Source: a virus
Virus record (IMG/VR): IMGVR_UViG_3300037247_000847
Location: 31,948 to 95,947 of that record
Reading direction: 5' to 3' (one strand)
Length of the DNA stretch: 64,000 bases
Each line of letters starts with the position of its first letter. The first letter of the stretch is position 1. Position numbers and translations under genes: made by a program. The notes beneath the pieces are model-generated. The model saw only the letters and a program-made list of their open reading frames with translations. It had not been told where the DNA came from and searched no databases. Below are positions 7,981 to 16,112 of the stretch, piece by piece.

Positions 7981-8384
7981 TGGAAATAGTAATTGACTTT
8001 CCACCGATCTATGACGAGATAAAGTCTGTATTCCCAATGGCTGGTCGCGGTGTTATTTATGCTTGGGGCAACAAGATCTATAATCCATCTAATGTGTATA
8101 TTCCACTACAACTTATTGCTCATGAGCGGACGCACGGGCGAAGGCAAGGTAATGACGTGGATGGTTGGTGGCGTCGTTATTTAGATGAGAAGAAATTTAG
8201 GTTGGTTGAGGAGATATTAGCCCATGCTACCGAGATGGAGTGTTTGTTAGGTCCAAACCCGAATAGGCAGATGAGACGACAAGTTATTAAATCTACTGCA
8301 AAACGTCTTTCAAATCCACTTTATCGTTATGGTATTTCACGAGTACAAGCACAAGTTCTGTTAAAAAAGAAACTCGCAGCATGA
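7977..8384 (+). CDS. Small zincin-like metallopeptidase domain protein
   Basis: This 135-residue protein contains LIAHERTHGRRQG, an HExxH zinc-binding and catalytic motif, followed about 50 residues later by EEILAHATEME, which could supply the third ligand. Small HExxH proteins are widespread in phage genomes and usually uncharacterised. It overlaps the upstream stop as ATGATG, so either of two adjacent ATG codons could be used. It interrupts an otherwise sugar-related gene set. Whether it is an active protease is unknown. Confidence 0.6.
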   Translation: MMEIVIDFPPIYDEIKSVFPMAGRGVIYAWGNKIYNPSNVYIPLQLIAHERTHGRRQGNDVDGWWRRYLDEKKFRLVEEILAHATEMECLLGPNPNRQMRRQVIKSTAKRLSNPLYRYGISRVQAQVLLKKKLAA

Positions 8385-8400
8385 ACGGAAGGACGATGAT

Positions 8401-8616
8401 ATGGCAGTCACCTTTACGATGACTTGGGCCGATGGCTTGGATTCCAACGTCAATATAGGTTTTGTTCTAACCGATGACCGAGGACGTATTACACCATGGA
8501 TAGTACCAACCGATTCGATTGGTAACTGTCCAGATCACGCAGCGCGGGCCGTAGCTGACGAACTTCATAATCAGAGTGGTGCAGCTTCAGGAACGGTTAC
8601 GGTCACTATCTCATGA
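8401..8616 (+). CDS. Small hypothetical protein
   Basis: The 71-residue product is mostly beta-type sequence (MAVTFTMTWADGLDSNVNIGF...GTVTVTIS) with CPDHAARAVADELHNQ in the middle. GGAAGGACG precedes the ATG and the next gene overlaps by four bases (ATGA). No family is recognised. It could be a small structural or accessory protein. Confidence 0.5.
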   Translation: MAVTFTMTWADGLDSNVNIGFVLTDDRGRITPWIVPTDSIGNCPDHAARAVADELHNQSGAASGTVTVTIS

Positions 8617-8837
8617 GGCGCGTTTACGCCCCTTATGGGTTTAACTGGCGGGGGATCGAGAATAATTCTGTTGCTCGATGTACCAAGTGCAATCTTGAGT
8701 ACGAGACTCGCCACGCTATCCGCAAGGAGGGTGATGAACTCGTGCAGTATTTTTCCCATCTTTGTCCTGGGTGCGATAACCTAGATCATATATTTGGTGT
8801 TAGTTCCCCACCAGAAAAGATGACCCTTCATGGATGA
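8613..8837 (+). CDS. Small zinc-ribbon protein
   Basis: This 74-residue protein has CTKCNLEYE near residue 23 and LCPGCDNL near residue 50. The two CxxC pairs are spaced as in a zinc ribbon. It is coupled by ATGA to the preceding gene and overlaps the next start by eight bases. No further family is evident, and its role in the cargo operon is unknown. Confidence 0.55.
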   Translation: MRRVYAPYGFNWRGIENNSVARCTKCNLEYETRHAIRKEGDELVQYFSHLCPGCDNLDHIFGVSSPPEKMTLHG

Positions 8838-9429
8838 TCTTATGACTCCTGATGACTTGATCGTCTTCGAGGAGGAGATTGCTGCTGAGTTCAACGCTGG
8901 TAAGATTCCCTATCCGGTCCATTTGAGCGATGGCAATGAAGCGCAGCTAATCGAAATCTTCAGGGATGTGCGACCTCAGGACTGGGTTTTCACGACTTGG
9001 CGGTCGCATTACCACGCGCTGCTCAAAGGTGTTTCATGTGAAACATTGCGAGCCGCTATCTTCCGTGGTGAATCCATGCGGCTCCGGTTTCCCGACCATC
9101 GTGTCTACGGCTCGTCGATTGTTGGTGGAACAATTTCGCACGCTCTAGGAGTCTCATTGGCAATTAAGCGTAGAGGCGTTAACGAAAAAGTTTGGGCCTT
9201 CGTTGGTGACATGGCTGCCCATAGTGGTGTCTTTTATGAATGTCGTCACTACGCTGCGGCTCATGATTTACCACTTGAGTTAGTAATCGAAGACAACAGG
9301 GCGAGCGTTTGTACTCCAACCTACGATGTTTGGGGCACCTCGCCACCACTACCATGGATGTGGGTGAGGAAATATGAATATCAGTCCAAATATCCCCATG
9401 CCGGAGCCGGGAAGCGTGTGCAGTTCTGA
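8830..9429 (+). CDS. Thiamine-diphosphate enzyme, E1-alpha-like subunit (compact)
   Basis: The 199-residue product matches the core of pyruvate/acetoin dehydrogenase E1 alpha and two-subunit transketolases. GSSIVGGTISHALGVSLA is followed by FVGDMAAHSGVFYE and LVIEDNRASVCTP. The GD...N spacing is that of the thiamine-diphosphate magnesium motif. Typical E1 alpha chains exceed 320 residues, so this is a minimal version. The partner lies directly downstream with overlapping frames. In polysaccharide loci such enzymes can transfer two-carbon units to keto-sugars; that use is inferred. A parS-like palindrome lies within the gene. Confidence 0.7.
   Translation: MDDLMTPDDLIVFEEEIAAEFNAGKIPYPVHLSDGNEAQLIEIFRDVRPQDWVFTTWRSHYHALLKGVSCETLRAAIFRGESMRLRFPDHRVYGSSIVGGTISHALGVSLAIKRRGVNEKVWAFVGDMAAHSGVFYECRHYAAAHDLPLELVIEDNRASVCTPTYDVWGTSPPLPWMWVRKYEYQSKYPHAGAGKRVQF
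9030..9045. promoter_or_regulatory. parS-like 16-bp palindrome inside a coding sequence
   Basis: TGTTTCATGTGAAACA has perfect 7-base arms and differs at one base from the bacterial chromosomal parS consensus TGTTTCACGTGAAACA, the ParB binding site. It lies within the E1-alpha-like gene. No ParA or ParB homologue is in the window, so host ParB binding or coincidence both remain possible. Confidence 0.3.
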
Positions 9430-9928
9430 CTACCGGGCCGCGCTTTCGCAGGCTATGGAGGAAATGGCCTGTGATCCCCGCGTGGTGTTCCTGGGTCAAG
9501 GGGTACGCGATCCGGGTACGTTCATGTCTACGACCTTGCAGGACGTACCACTGGATAAGCGTATTGAGATGCCGGTTATGGAGGAAACTCAGCTCGGGAT
9601 GTCGATCGGTATGACGCTGGCTGGTATGGTACCCGTTTCGATCTTCCCACGGTGGAACTTCCTCCTACTCGCTGCGAACCAGTTGGTAAACCATCTGGAC
9701 AAGATGCAGGTCCGTGTGATCGTGCGGGTGGGGATTGGTAGTTCCAAACCACTCGATCCGGGGGTTCAACATACGTCCGATTTCACCGAGGCCTTTCGCC
9801 TCATGATGCCTAATACATACATTAGGAGATTGAACAATGCGAGCGATGTCATTACAGAATATCGACAGGCGCTTGAGCGAAAAGGCCCCAGTATCCTCGT
9901 CGAAATCGCAGACCTCTATGCAGGTTAA
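9374..9928 (+). CDS. Thiamine-diphosphate enzyme, E1-beta-like subunit (compact)
   Basis: This 184-residue protein matches the pyrimidine-binding domain of E1 beta and transketolase. EMPVMEETQLGMSIGMTLAG carries the conserved glutamate that activates thiamine diphosphate, followed by PVSIFPRWNFLLLAANQLVNHLDKM. It lacks the C-terminal transketolase domain of full-length E1 beta chains (about 330 residues). It overlaps the alpha-like gene by 56 bases, so the two are probably made in equal amounts and pair at the active site. GAGGA lies just ahead of ATG 9374. The reaction is unknown. Confidence 0.7.
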   Translation: MNISPNIPMPEPGSVCSSDYRAALSQAMEEMACDPRVVFLGQGVRDPGTFMSTTLQDVPLDKRIEMPVMEETQLGMSIGMTLAGMVPVSIFPRWNFLLLAANQLVNHLDKMQVRVIVRVGIGSSKPLDPGVQHTSDFTEAFRLMMPNTYIRRLNNASDVITEYRQALERKGPSILVEIADLYAG

Positions 9929-11099
9929 GCTCCACGAGCCCACATTTGGTGAGGATGAGATCGCCGCCGCTGTCGCGGTAATGCGCTCTACTATGGTGAC
10001 CTCGGGTGCTAAGGTACGGGAGTTTGAATCCCACTTCGGTCCGAACGCGGTCATGTGCAACTCGGGTTCGTCAGCCAATCTGCTAGCTATCGCGGCCTTG
10101 TGCAATCCGATGACGCCGACCCACCTGGAACCGGGTGACGAGGTGATCGTCTCGGCGCTGTCATGGTCGACTACCGTCTGGCCGTTGGTGCAGCATGGGC
10201 TGGTGCCGAAGATCGTCGACATCGATCCCTGGACACTCAACATCGATGGGGCAGAAGTCGAGCGAGCTATCGCGCGCAAAACCAGAGCCATCATGCCAGT
10301 CCACGTCTACGGCAATCCATGTGACTTGCAGGAGATCAATCTTATCGCCGATAAACACGGCCTGTACTTGATCGAGGATTGCTGTGAGGCTCTTGGGGCA
10401 ACCTATCTAAATCAGCCAGTGGGGCACGGTGCGAATTTCGCGACATATAGCTTCTACTTTTCGCATCACATCACCACGCTCGAAGGTGGTTTGGTTACGA
10501 CGGCGAGTACTAATATTGATCTCCTCCGCATCCTGCGCGCCCACGGCTGGACCCGCGATCTTGAGGACGACACGGCCTATCGCGACAAGCACCCCGACAT
10601 CGACCCCAAGTTCCTGTTCGTCAATGCGGGCTACAACCTGCGGGCCAGCGAGGTCAACGCGGCCATCGGGCTGGTGCAGTTACCCAAGCTGCCCGGCTTC
10701 GTCGAGGCCCGGCGCGCGGCTGCGGCCCATTTGATCGAGGCCTTCCGGCCCCACAAGGAGTTTCTGTCGGTCCAGAAGGAGACGCCCGGCGGCAAATCAT
10801 CTTGGTTTGGCTTCCCGGTGATAGTCAGCAAGGACGCCCCCTTCGAGGCCAAGGCTCTCAGAACTCACTTCGAGCGCCATGGCATCGAGACCAGGGCCAT
10901 TATCTGCGGCAACATCGCGCGTCAGCCCGGCATGCAGATTTGGCCGCATGTCAAGGTCGGCTCGCTCAAGCATGCGGATCATGTGATGAGCCACGGGTTC
11001 TCGATTGGCTGCCACCAGGGCGTGGATGCCGCGGCCTGCGATCACGTTCGCACCGTCCTCGATGACTTCATGGGTCTGGTCAGATGCGCGCCTTCATAA
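9918..11099 (+). CDS. ColD/RfbH-like PLP-dependent sugar 3-dehydratase (DegT family)
   Basis: This 393-residue protein has the fold signature of DegT/DnrJ/EryC1/StrS sugar aminotransferases. However, the usual PLP lysine is replaced by histidine (about residue 183) in SFYFSHHITTLEGG. The same change defines the 3-deoxygenating enzymes ColD and RfbH/E1. The Cx57CxCx7C iron-sulfur motif of E1 is not seen, and the length matches ColD (about 388), so a ColD-type reaction on a GDP-4-keto-6-deoxy sugar is favoured. ATG 9918 is preferred over the frame opening at 9837 because it gives the family-like start MQVKLHEPTFG. The 3' half is G+C-rich. Confidence 0.75.
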   Translation: MQVKLHEPTFGEDEIAAAVAVMRSTMVTSGAKVREFESHFGPNAVMCNSGSSANLLAIAALCNPMTPTHLEPGDEVIVSALSWSTTVWPLVQHGLVPKIVDIDPWTLNIDGAEVERAIARKTRAIMPVHVYGNPCDLQEINLIADKHGLYLIEDCCEALGATYLNQPVGHGANFATYSFYFSHHITTLEGGLVTTASTNIDLLRILRAHGWTRDLEDDTAYRDKHPDIDPKFLFVNAGYNLRASEVNAAIGLVQLPKLPGFVEARRAAAAHLIEAFRPHKEFLSVQKETPGGKSSWFGFPVIVSKDAPFEAKALRTHFERHGIETRAIICGNIARQPGMQIWPHVKVGSLKHADHVMSHGFSIGCHQGVDAAACDHVRTVLDDFMGLVRCAPS

Positions 11100-12073
11100 C
11101 CGGCATCGCGGGCTTCGTCGGCTCGCACTTGGCCGAATACTTGATGGCGAATACGGATTGGGAGATCGCGGGCCTGACGCGCTGGTCCGATCCGCTGGAC
11201 AACCTCGCGGCCTTGATGCCCTGGATCAACACGGGCCAGCGCGTGCGGCTGATCGAGGGTGATCTGAATGACCCCGCGTCGCTTGCTCGAGCGGTCAAGG
11301 CTTCACGACCTGATTATGTATTCCATTTAGCGGCGCAGTCCTACGTGCCGGCGAGTTTTATCAGCCCGGCCGAGACGCTGCGGACCAATATCATCGGGAC
11401 CAGTAATCTGTTGGAGGCATTGCGGCAGGAGGTGCCGGAAGCCTGGGTGCATATCTGCTCGTCCTCGGAGGTCTACGGGCGGGCGCAAGGAACCCTGGCC
11501 GAAGATTCACCGTTGCATGCAACAAGTCCCTATTCCGTCTCCAAGATTGGAACCGATTTCCTGGGTCGCTTTTACGCCGAGGCCTATGGGCTTAAGACGG
11601 TGACGACACGGATGTTTACCCATACAGGCCCGCGTCGAGGCGATGTGTTTGCCGAATCATCCTTCGCTAAACAGATTGCTATGAAGGAGGTGGGACAACT
11701 CAGTGGGCCTATCCAAGTTGGTAATCTGAACGCGGTGCGGACAATAGCGGACGTGCGTGATGCCGTCCGGGCCTATCATATGCTACTGACCGTCAATCCC
11801 CAGGCAGGCGCGGTTTACAACATAGGTGGTACCCATACCTGTACGATCAGCCAGGTACTCGATATCCTGTTCGAAGTGGCTGGTCAGCGCTACGAAGTTG
11901 AAGTCGACCCGGAGCGGTTGCGACCCATCGATGCTGATCATCAGGTGCCGGACTGTTCTGCATTCATGGAGCACACAGGTTGGAAGCCAGAGATTTCTTT
12001 CGAGCAGACCATGGCCGACCTGCTGAAATATTGGCGTGAGAAGGTCAAACACAGGAGGCTGTTACAACGATGA
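11084..12073 (+). CDS. NAD-dependent epimerase/dehydratase, GDP-mannose/heptose 4,6-dehydratase-like
   Basis: The 329-residue protein is an extended short-chain dehydrogenase: ITGIAGFVGSHLAEYL (NAD loop), GDLNDP, HLAAQSYVPASF, ICSSSEVYG and YSVSKIGTDFLG with the Tyr-Lys catalytic pair. Its closest look-alikes are GDP-mannose 4,6-dehydratases and the Yersinia/Campylobacter manno-heptose 4,6-dehydratase. Beside a heptose kinase and a ColD-like enzyme, it probably makes the 4-keto-6-deoxy donor for the next step. It overlaps the preceding gene by 16 bases and the following one by four. Confidence 0.85.
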   Translation: MRAFITGIAGFVGSHLAEYLMANTDWEIAGLTRWSDPLDNLAALMPWINTGQRVRLIEGDLNDPASLARAVKASRPDYVFHLAAQSYVPASFISPAETLRTNIIGTSNLLEALRQEVPEAWVHICSSSEVYGRAQGTLAEDSPLHATSPYSVSKIGTDFLGRFYAEAYGLKTVTTRMFTHTGPRRGDVFAESSFAKQIAMKEVGQLSGPIQVGNLNAVRTIADVRDAVRAYHMLLTVNPQAGAVYNIGGTHTCTISQVLDILFEVAGQRYEVEVDPERLRPIDADHQVPDCSAFMEHTGWKPEISFEQTMADLLKYWREKVKHRRLLQR

Positions 12074-12468
12074 TCGTTCTCTGTTCGGGTGGGTTTGACC
12101 CACTTCATGCTGGCCACCTTAATCATCTCATGGAAGCAAGCAAGTTAGGCACGGTTGCCGTGGCTCTGACCTCTGATGATTGGCTAATGCGAAAGAAAGG
12201 CTACGTCTTTATGTCGTGGAAGGATCGAGCGTTCATTTTGGCTGGGTTGTCTTGTGTTGCCTCCGTCCATCCGGTCGCAGATGAGGACGATACGGTTTGT
12301 GCGGCATTGAGAACTATAAGGCCGGATATTCATGCCAATGGTGGTGACCGTGTAGAGCCACTTCCTGCAGAAGATGCAGTCTGCAAAGAGCTTGGAATTA
12401 GACAGGTGTTTGGTATCGGTGGCGACAAGACACATTCATCAAGCAAACTCGTTGAGGCGGTCAGATGA
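12070..12468 (+). CDS. Heptose-1-phosphate nucleotidyltransferase-like protein
   Basis: This 132-residue single-domain protein opens CSGGFDPLHAGHLNHL, the GxFDxxHxGH signature of the cytidylyltransferase superfamily, and continues ALTSDDWLMRKKGY and ANGGDR. Both features match the C-terminal domain of HldE, which adenylylates glycero-manno-heptose-1-phosphate. TagD-like glycerol-3-phosphate cytidylyltransferases are the alternative. The GHMP kinase directly downstream, coupled by ATGA, favours the heptose reading. Confidence 0.7.
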   Translation: MIVLCSGGFDPLHAGHLNHLMEASKLGTVAVALTSDDWLMRKKGYVFMSWKDRAFILAGLSCVASVHPVADEDDTVCAALRTIRPDIHANGGDRVEPLPAEDAVCKELGIRQVFGIGGDKTHSSSKLVEAVR

Positions 12469-13445
12469 TTATTTCTAGAACTCCCTACAGAATTAGTTTC
12501 TTCGGTGGTGGCTCGGATTACGAGGCTCAGTATTCTCGGCATGGTGGCGCGGTCCTGAGTGCTACGATCGACAAATACTGTTACATCTCGCTCCGGCGCA
12601 TGCCACCGTTTCTTGGTAGTAAGTACCGGGTTTTTTGGTCGCAAATGGAGGCTGTCGACCACCGTGAGGACATTCAGCATGCCGGTGTGCGCGGGTGCCT
12701 TGAATTTCTCGATATCGATGATGGGATAGAAATAAACCATGCTGGTGATCTTCCGGCTCGAAGTGGGTTAGGTTCATCCTCGGCCTTTACCGTGGGTATG
12801 CTCTCTGCTCTACACGCGCTTCGTGGTGAAACACCTAGCAGAGCACAGCTTGCAAATGAGGCTATAAAGGTAGAGCAGGAGGTCTTGTGTGAAACTGTTG
12901 GTATTCAGGATCAAATTGCTTGTGCCTGGGGTGGGCTAAACATGATTGAGATCAACCGTGGGGGTAATTACGGTATCATACCTGTATTGTTGCCCGCGGA
13001 GCGCCGGACCATGCTAGAAAGTCATTTGATGTTGTTTTTTACCGGCATCCAGCGTCATGCATCTGAGATAGCTAAGACACAGATTGATAATACCGAGCGG
13101 AACGTAGATGCGCTTGGAGCGATTACCGAACAAGTGCGACAGGCGTTTGTTATTCTTAAGGAAGGAGATATGGATGAATTTGGTCATTTGCTTGGTGAGG
13201 GTTGGAAACTGAAGCGACAATTGAGTGACAAGATATCGAGCCCAGAGATTGATGCGCTATATGCTGCCGCCTGTGCTGCCGGTGCGTTGGGGGGAAAAGT
13301 GATTGGAGCCGGTGGTGGGGGCTTCATGCTTTTCTACGTTCCTCTTGAGCGCCAGACCGCTGTACGTGGGGCACTAGGGGGATTGATCGACATCCCGGTT
13401 CGGTTTGAGAATGGTGGTAGTCAGATTGTATTAAATGCCCAATAA
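12465..13445 (+). CDS. GHMP-family kinase, D-glycero-D-manno-heptose-7-phosphate 1-kinase-like
   Basis: The 326-residue protein opens IISRTPYRISFFGGGSDY, the typical HddA/LmbP start, and carries the GHMP ATP loop in PARSGLGSSSAFTVGM and a glycine-rich GGKVIGAGGGGFMLFY near the C-terminus. HddA phosphorylates C1 of heptose-7-phosphate in the GDP-heptose route; fucokinase-type relatives are possible. The isomerase (GmhA) and phosphatase (GmhB) are absent, so host enzymes would have to supply those steps. Coupled to both neighbours by short overlaps. Confidence 0.8.
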   Translation: MIISRTPYRISFFGGGSDYEAQYSRHGGAVLSATIDKYCYISLRRMPPFLGSKYRVFWSQMEAVDHREDIQHAGVRGCLEFLDIDDGIEINHAGDLPARSGLGSSSAFTVGMLSALHALRGETPSRAQLANEAIKVEQEVLCETVGIQDQIACAWGGLNMIEINRGGNYGIIPVLLPAERRTMLESHLMLFFTGIQRHASEIAKTQIDNTERNVDALGAITEQVRQAFVILKEGDMDEFGHLLGEGWKLKRQLSDKISSPEIDALYAAACAAGALGGKVIGAGGGGFMLFYVPLERQTAVRGALGGLIDIPVRFENGGSQIVLNAQ

Positions 13446-15252
13446 ATCGGTTTACTTTAACGAATATAACATCCGTATGGGGTCACTGTCGTATCTACCC
13501 TTGGTATCAGGGTTGTTGCGTGCTCATGCGGAAACGTCGGAGATGGTCAGGCGGGAATATACGTTCAAGCCATTTATCTATGTTAATGACGCACCACAAA
13601 CCATTCTTGACCGTTACAACAGCCCAGCGGTTGCCGCATTCTCATCCTTTATGTGGAATGAGCAACTCAACCATACGATCGCGCGAGAGGTTAAGGCATC
13701 TTGGCCTGAGTGCCTGATTGTATTTGGTGGACCGCAAGTTCCTCATCATCCAATGGAGTACATGAAAGAACGACCTTGGATCGACGTGTGTGTCCGTGCC
13801 GAGGGTGAAGTGGCCTTCACCGAGGTGCTAGAGCGCTTCGTTGAAACAACTGATTTCTCGGCTATTCCTGGTATAACATGGCAAGGAGGTGAAAACCATG
13901 GGGAGCGTCCTTTCTCACGTGATCTCGACGAATTGCCATCGCCTTATTTGGAGGGACTCTATGATACGTTGGTTGAAGGTGGAGATAGTTTCCAAGCCAT
14001 TATCGAAACTAACCGTGGATGCCCCTTTCACTGCACATTCTGCTATTGGGGTAAGGGTGGCCTTAGTCGAAAATATAAATATTTCGGATTGGAGCGGATC
14101 TATCGTGAATTAGAATGGTGTGCCAAACACAAAATAAAGTACATCTTCAATGCCGACAGTAATTTCGGCATGAACAAACGCGATACCGAGATTGCAGATT
14201 TTCTGGTTGATCTCAAGGAACGAACCGGGTTCCCCGATAAGTTCCGCACATGTTACGGCAAGAATACGGACGAAAAGATATTTGCTATTGGCTCACTGTT
14301 TCACAAGCACAAGTTGGAAAAGGGCATCACGTTGGCTCGGCAGTCCAATGACAAAACGGTGTTGAAGAATATCAAGCGTGGTAATATATCTATGGATACC
14401 TACAAGAACCTACAGGAGCGTTTCAACCACGAAAATATCCCAATTTATTCGGAGTTGATCCTTGGATTACCAGGGGAGACGGTTGAGAGTTGGCGGAATG
14501 GTATTGATGAATTGTTGAGGGCTGGGCTCAAGAATCAACTGTTTGTTTATTTCTGCCAGGTCTACCCAAATACTGATCTCGGAGATCCGGGGTATCAGAA
14601 AGAATTTGGTATTGTTACCCAGCAGGTACCACTTAACGAAATTCATGGAACGATTCATTATGAAGCATTTTGGGTAACGGAATACGAGGAAATCGTAGTC
14701 GCTACTGATAGTATGCCAACCGAGGATTGGCGGCAGATGGCTATTCTATCGTGGGTCACGATGTTGATGCATAGTCTCAAGCTGGGCTACTTTGTGATGG
14801 AGTGGATGCATGACGAACATGACGTACCTCATATTGAGTTTTTGGAATACCTCGCTACAGGTTTAGGAGATGGTCCGATAGCCCGTGAAATAGCAATTTT
14901 CAATGCTACGCTTGATGACATGCTGGTTGGGAAGGGACGTGGTTGTGTCATTGATGACTGTGGTAATACCTATTGGGATATCGAGGAAGCCAGTTTTATC
15001 CGCTGTATGCGAAGTCCACATGATTTTTATTGGGAAGACCTGTACTTTCAAGTTAAAATGTTTCTCTTTGATTATTGGAGAAAAAATGGCTTCGGCGAGC
15101 GCTCAAAGATAAAAAGAAGTTTATCTGAAGTGATCGAATATCAGAAGTCGCGTATACCAACCATCGAGATGTTTGACGGTAACGTAGAACGCTGGGCTCG
15201 TGAGACCATCTTATGGGGTCGCAAGAGTGGAACGATGTTGGTGCCTGAATGA
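13435..15252 (+). CDS. B12-binding-domain radical SAM enzyme (second copy)
   Basis: This 605-residue protein has an N-terminal cobalamin-binding-like domain (IVFGGPQVPHHP about residue 100). Then comes NRGCPFHCTFCYWG with 4Fe-4S cysteines at about 196, 200 and 203, a radical SAM barrel (LILGLPGETVESW), and a C-terminal extension of about 230 residues. It differs greatly from the first copy at 6538, so it is not a recent duplicate. It is placed after the sugar-nucleotide genes and before three glycosyltransferase-like genes. C-methylation or another radical modification of a sugar or lipid is an inference. Confidence 0.8.
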   Translation: MPNKSVYFNEYNIRMGSLSYLPLVSGLLRAHAETSEMVRREYTFKPFIYVNDAPQTILDRYNSPAVAAFSSFMWNEQLNHTIAREVKASWPECLIVFGGPQVPHHPMEYMKERPWIDVCVRAEGEVAFTEVLERFVETTDFSAIPGITWQGGENHGERPFSRDLDELPSPYLEGLYDTLVEGGDSFQAIIETNRGCPFHCTFCYWGKGGLSRKYKYFGLERIYRELEWCAKHKIKYIFNADSNFGMNKRDTEIADFLVDLKERTGFPDKFRTCYGKNTDEKIFAIGSLFHKHKLEKGITLARQSNDKTVLKNIKRGNISMDTYKNLQERFNHENIPIYSELILGLPGETVESWRNGIDELLRAGLKNQLFVYFCQVYPNTDLGDPGYQKEFGIVTQQVPLNEIHGTIHYEAFWVTEYEEIVVATDSMPTEDWRQMAILSWVTMLMHSLKLGYFVMEWMHDEHDVPHIEFLEYLATGLGDGPIAREIAIFNATLDDMLVGKGRGCVIDDCGNTYWDIEEASFIRCMRSPHDFYWEDLYFQVKMFLFDYWRKNGFGERSKIKRSLSEVIEYQKSRIPTIEMFDGNVERWARETILWGRKSGTMLVPE

Positions 15253-16112
15253 AGGCTCTATTTGTCACGCCAGAATCTCATGAGCTTGTCTTAGCGTGGA
15301 ATTCGTGGAATGAGCCAGCTACGCACAAGACGTTTAATGTTTGGGACGAGCCCGACGATGAAAGCATATTGCAAATTGTTAGAGACACTGCGCCGGATGT
15401 GATCTTTTATGTTGGTGGTAATGCAGGTAAAGGCTTACCATCATTCAAGACGTTTCGGGATCTTCGAAACCTGGCACCTCTTATTCATTTATGTTGGGAT
15501 GCAACTGACGTCGCTTGGCACGCGACCCTTGCGGAATACAAAAGATACGAGTGTTTCAATCTCCAGGTTGCAATGGATGGAGGAACGGACTCTCCGGTAG
15601 ATATGGCTACATTGACGCCGTGTGATCCACGGCCATATGAACGAAGCAGTGACGTAAGAAATATCAGGTGTGCTTTTGCTGGGCAGAATGTCAACAGAGC
15701 GTTTAATCCTATTGATCAACACCCTCGGTGGAATATCCTGATGCCCCTGGTTAAAATGAAGTTGGTCAAATACCGGAAACGAAATGCTGGACCATATAGT
15801 GATTATGTAGAGTATATTAAGAACTGTCAGATATTGCTCAACATCTCACATACTGGATCGGGTAGGGCTCATCATGTCAAGGTACGTGTTATTGAAGCTG
15901 GACTTGCTGGATGTGCCCTTTTGGAAATGAGACAAGCACCAACTAGTAAATGGATACCGAAGGAATTGTTATTTCAGTATAGAAATATTAAAGAAGCAGC
16001 AGAGATAATTCGTTCAGCCGAGATAGAGGACAAGGCTTCTGCATTAGGTACGTATGTGCGTGAGAATTATAGTCCACAGCGGATTTACGAAAGCATTCTG
16101 GATCGGCTATGA
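15249..16112 (+). CDS. Tandem glycosyltransferase-like paralogue 1
   Basis: First of three adjacent paralogues. The 287-residue product starts MKALFVTPESHE, has DVIFYVGGNAGKGLPS and CWDATDVAWHATL in the N-terminal half, and a C-terminal block TGSGRAHHVKVRVIEAGLAGCALLE. That block has the ExG.AGxxLLE layout of the nucleotide-sugar-binding lobe of GT-B transferases such as CgeB-like proteins. It ends NYSPQRIYESILDRL. It overlaps its neighbours by four bases (ATGA) on both sides. Donor and acceptor are unknown. Confidence 0.6.
   Translation: MKALFVTPESHELVLAWNSWNEPATHKTFNVWDEPDDESILQIVRDTAPDVIFYVGGNAGKGLPSFKTFRDLRNLAPLIHLCWDATDVAWHATLAEYKRYECFNLQVAMDGGTDSPVDMATLTPCDPRPYERSSDVRNIRCAFAGQNVNRAFNPIDQHPRWNILMPLVKMKLVKYRKRNAGPYSDYVEYIKNCQILLNISHTGSGRAHHVKVRVIEAGLAGCALLEMRQAPTSKWIPKELLFQYRNIKEAAEIIRSAEIEDKASALGTYVRENYSPQRIYESILDRL

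Noticed and set aside
9918-11099. Ordinary sugar aminotransferase
   Set aside because: The PLP-binding lysine is replaced by histidine in the HHIT motif, which fits a 3-dehydratase rather than an aminotransferase.
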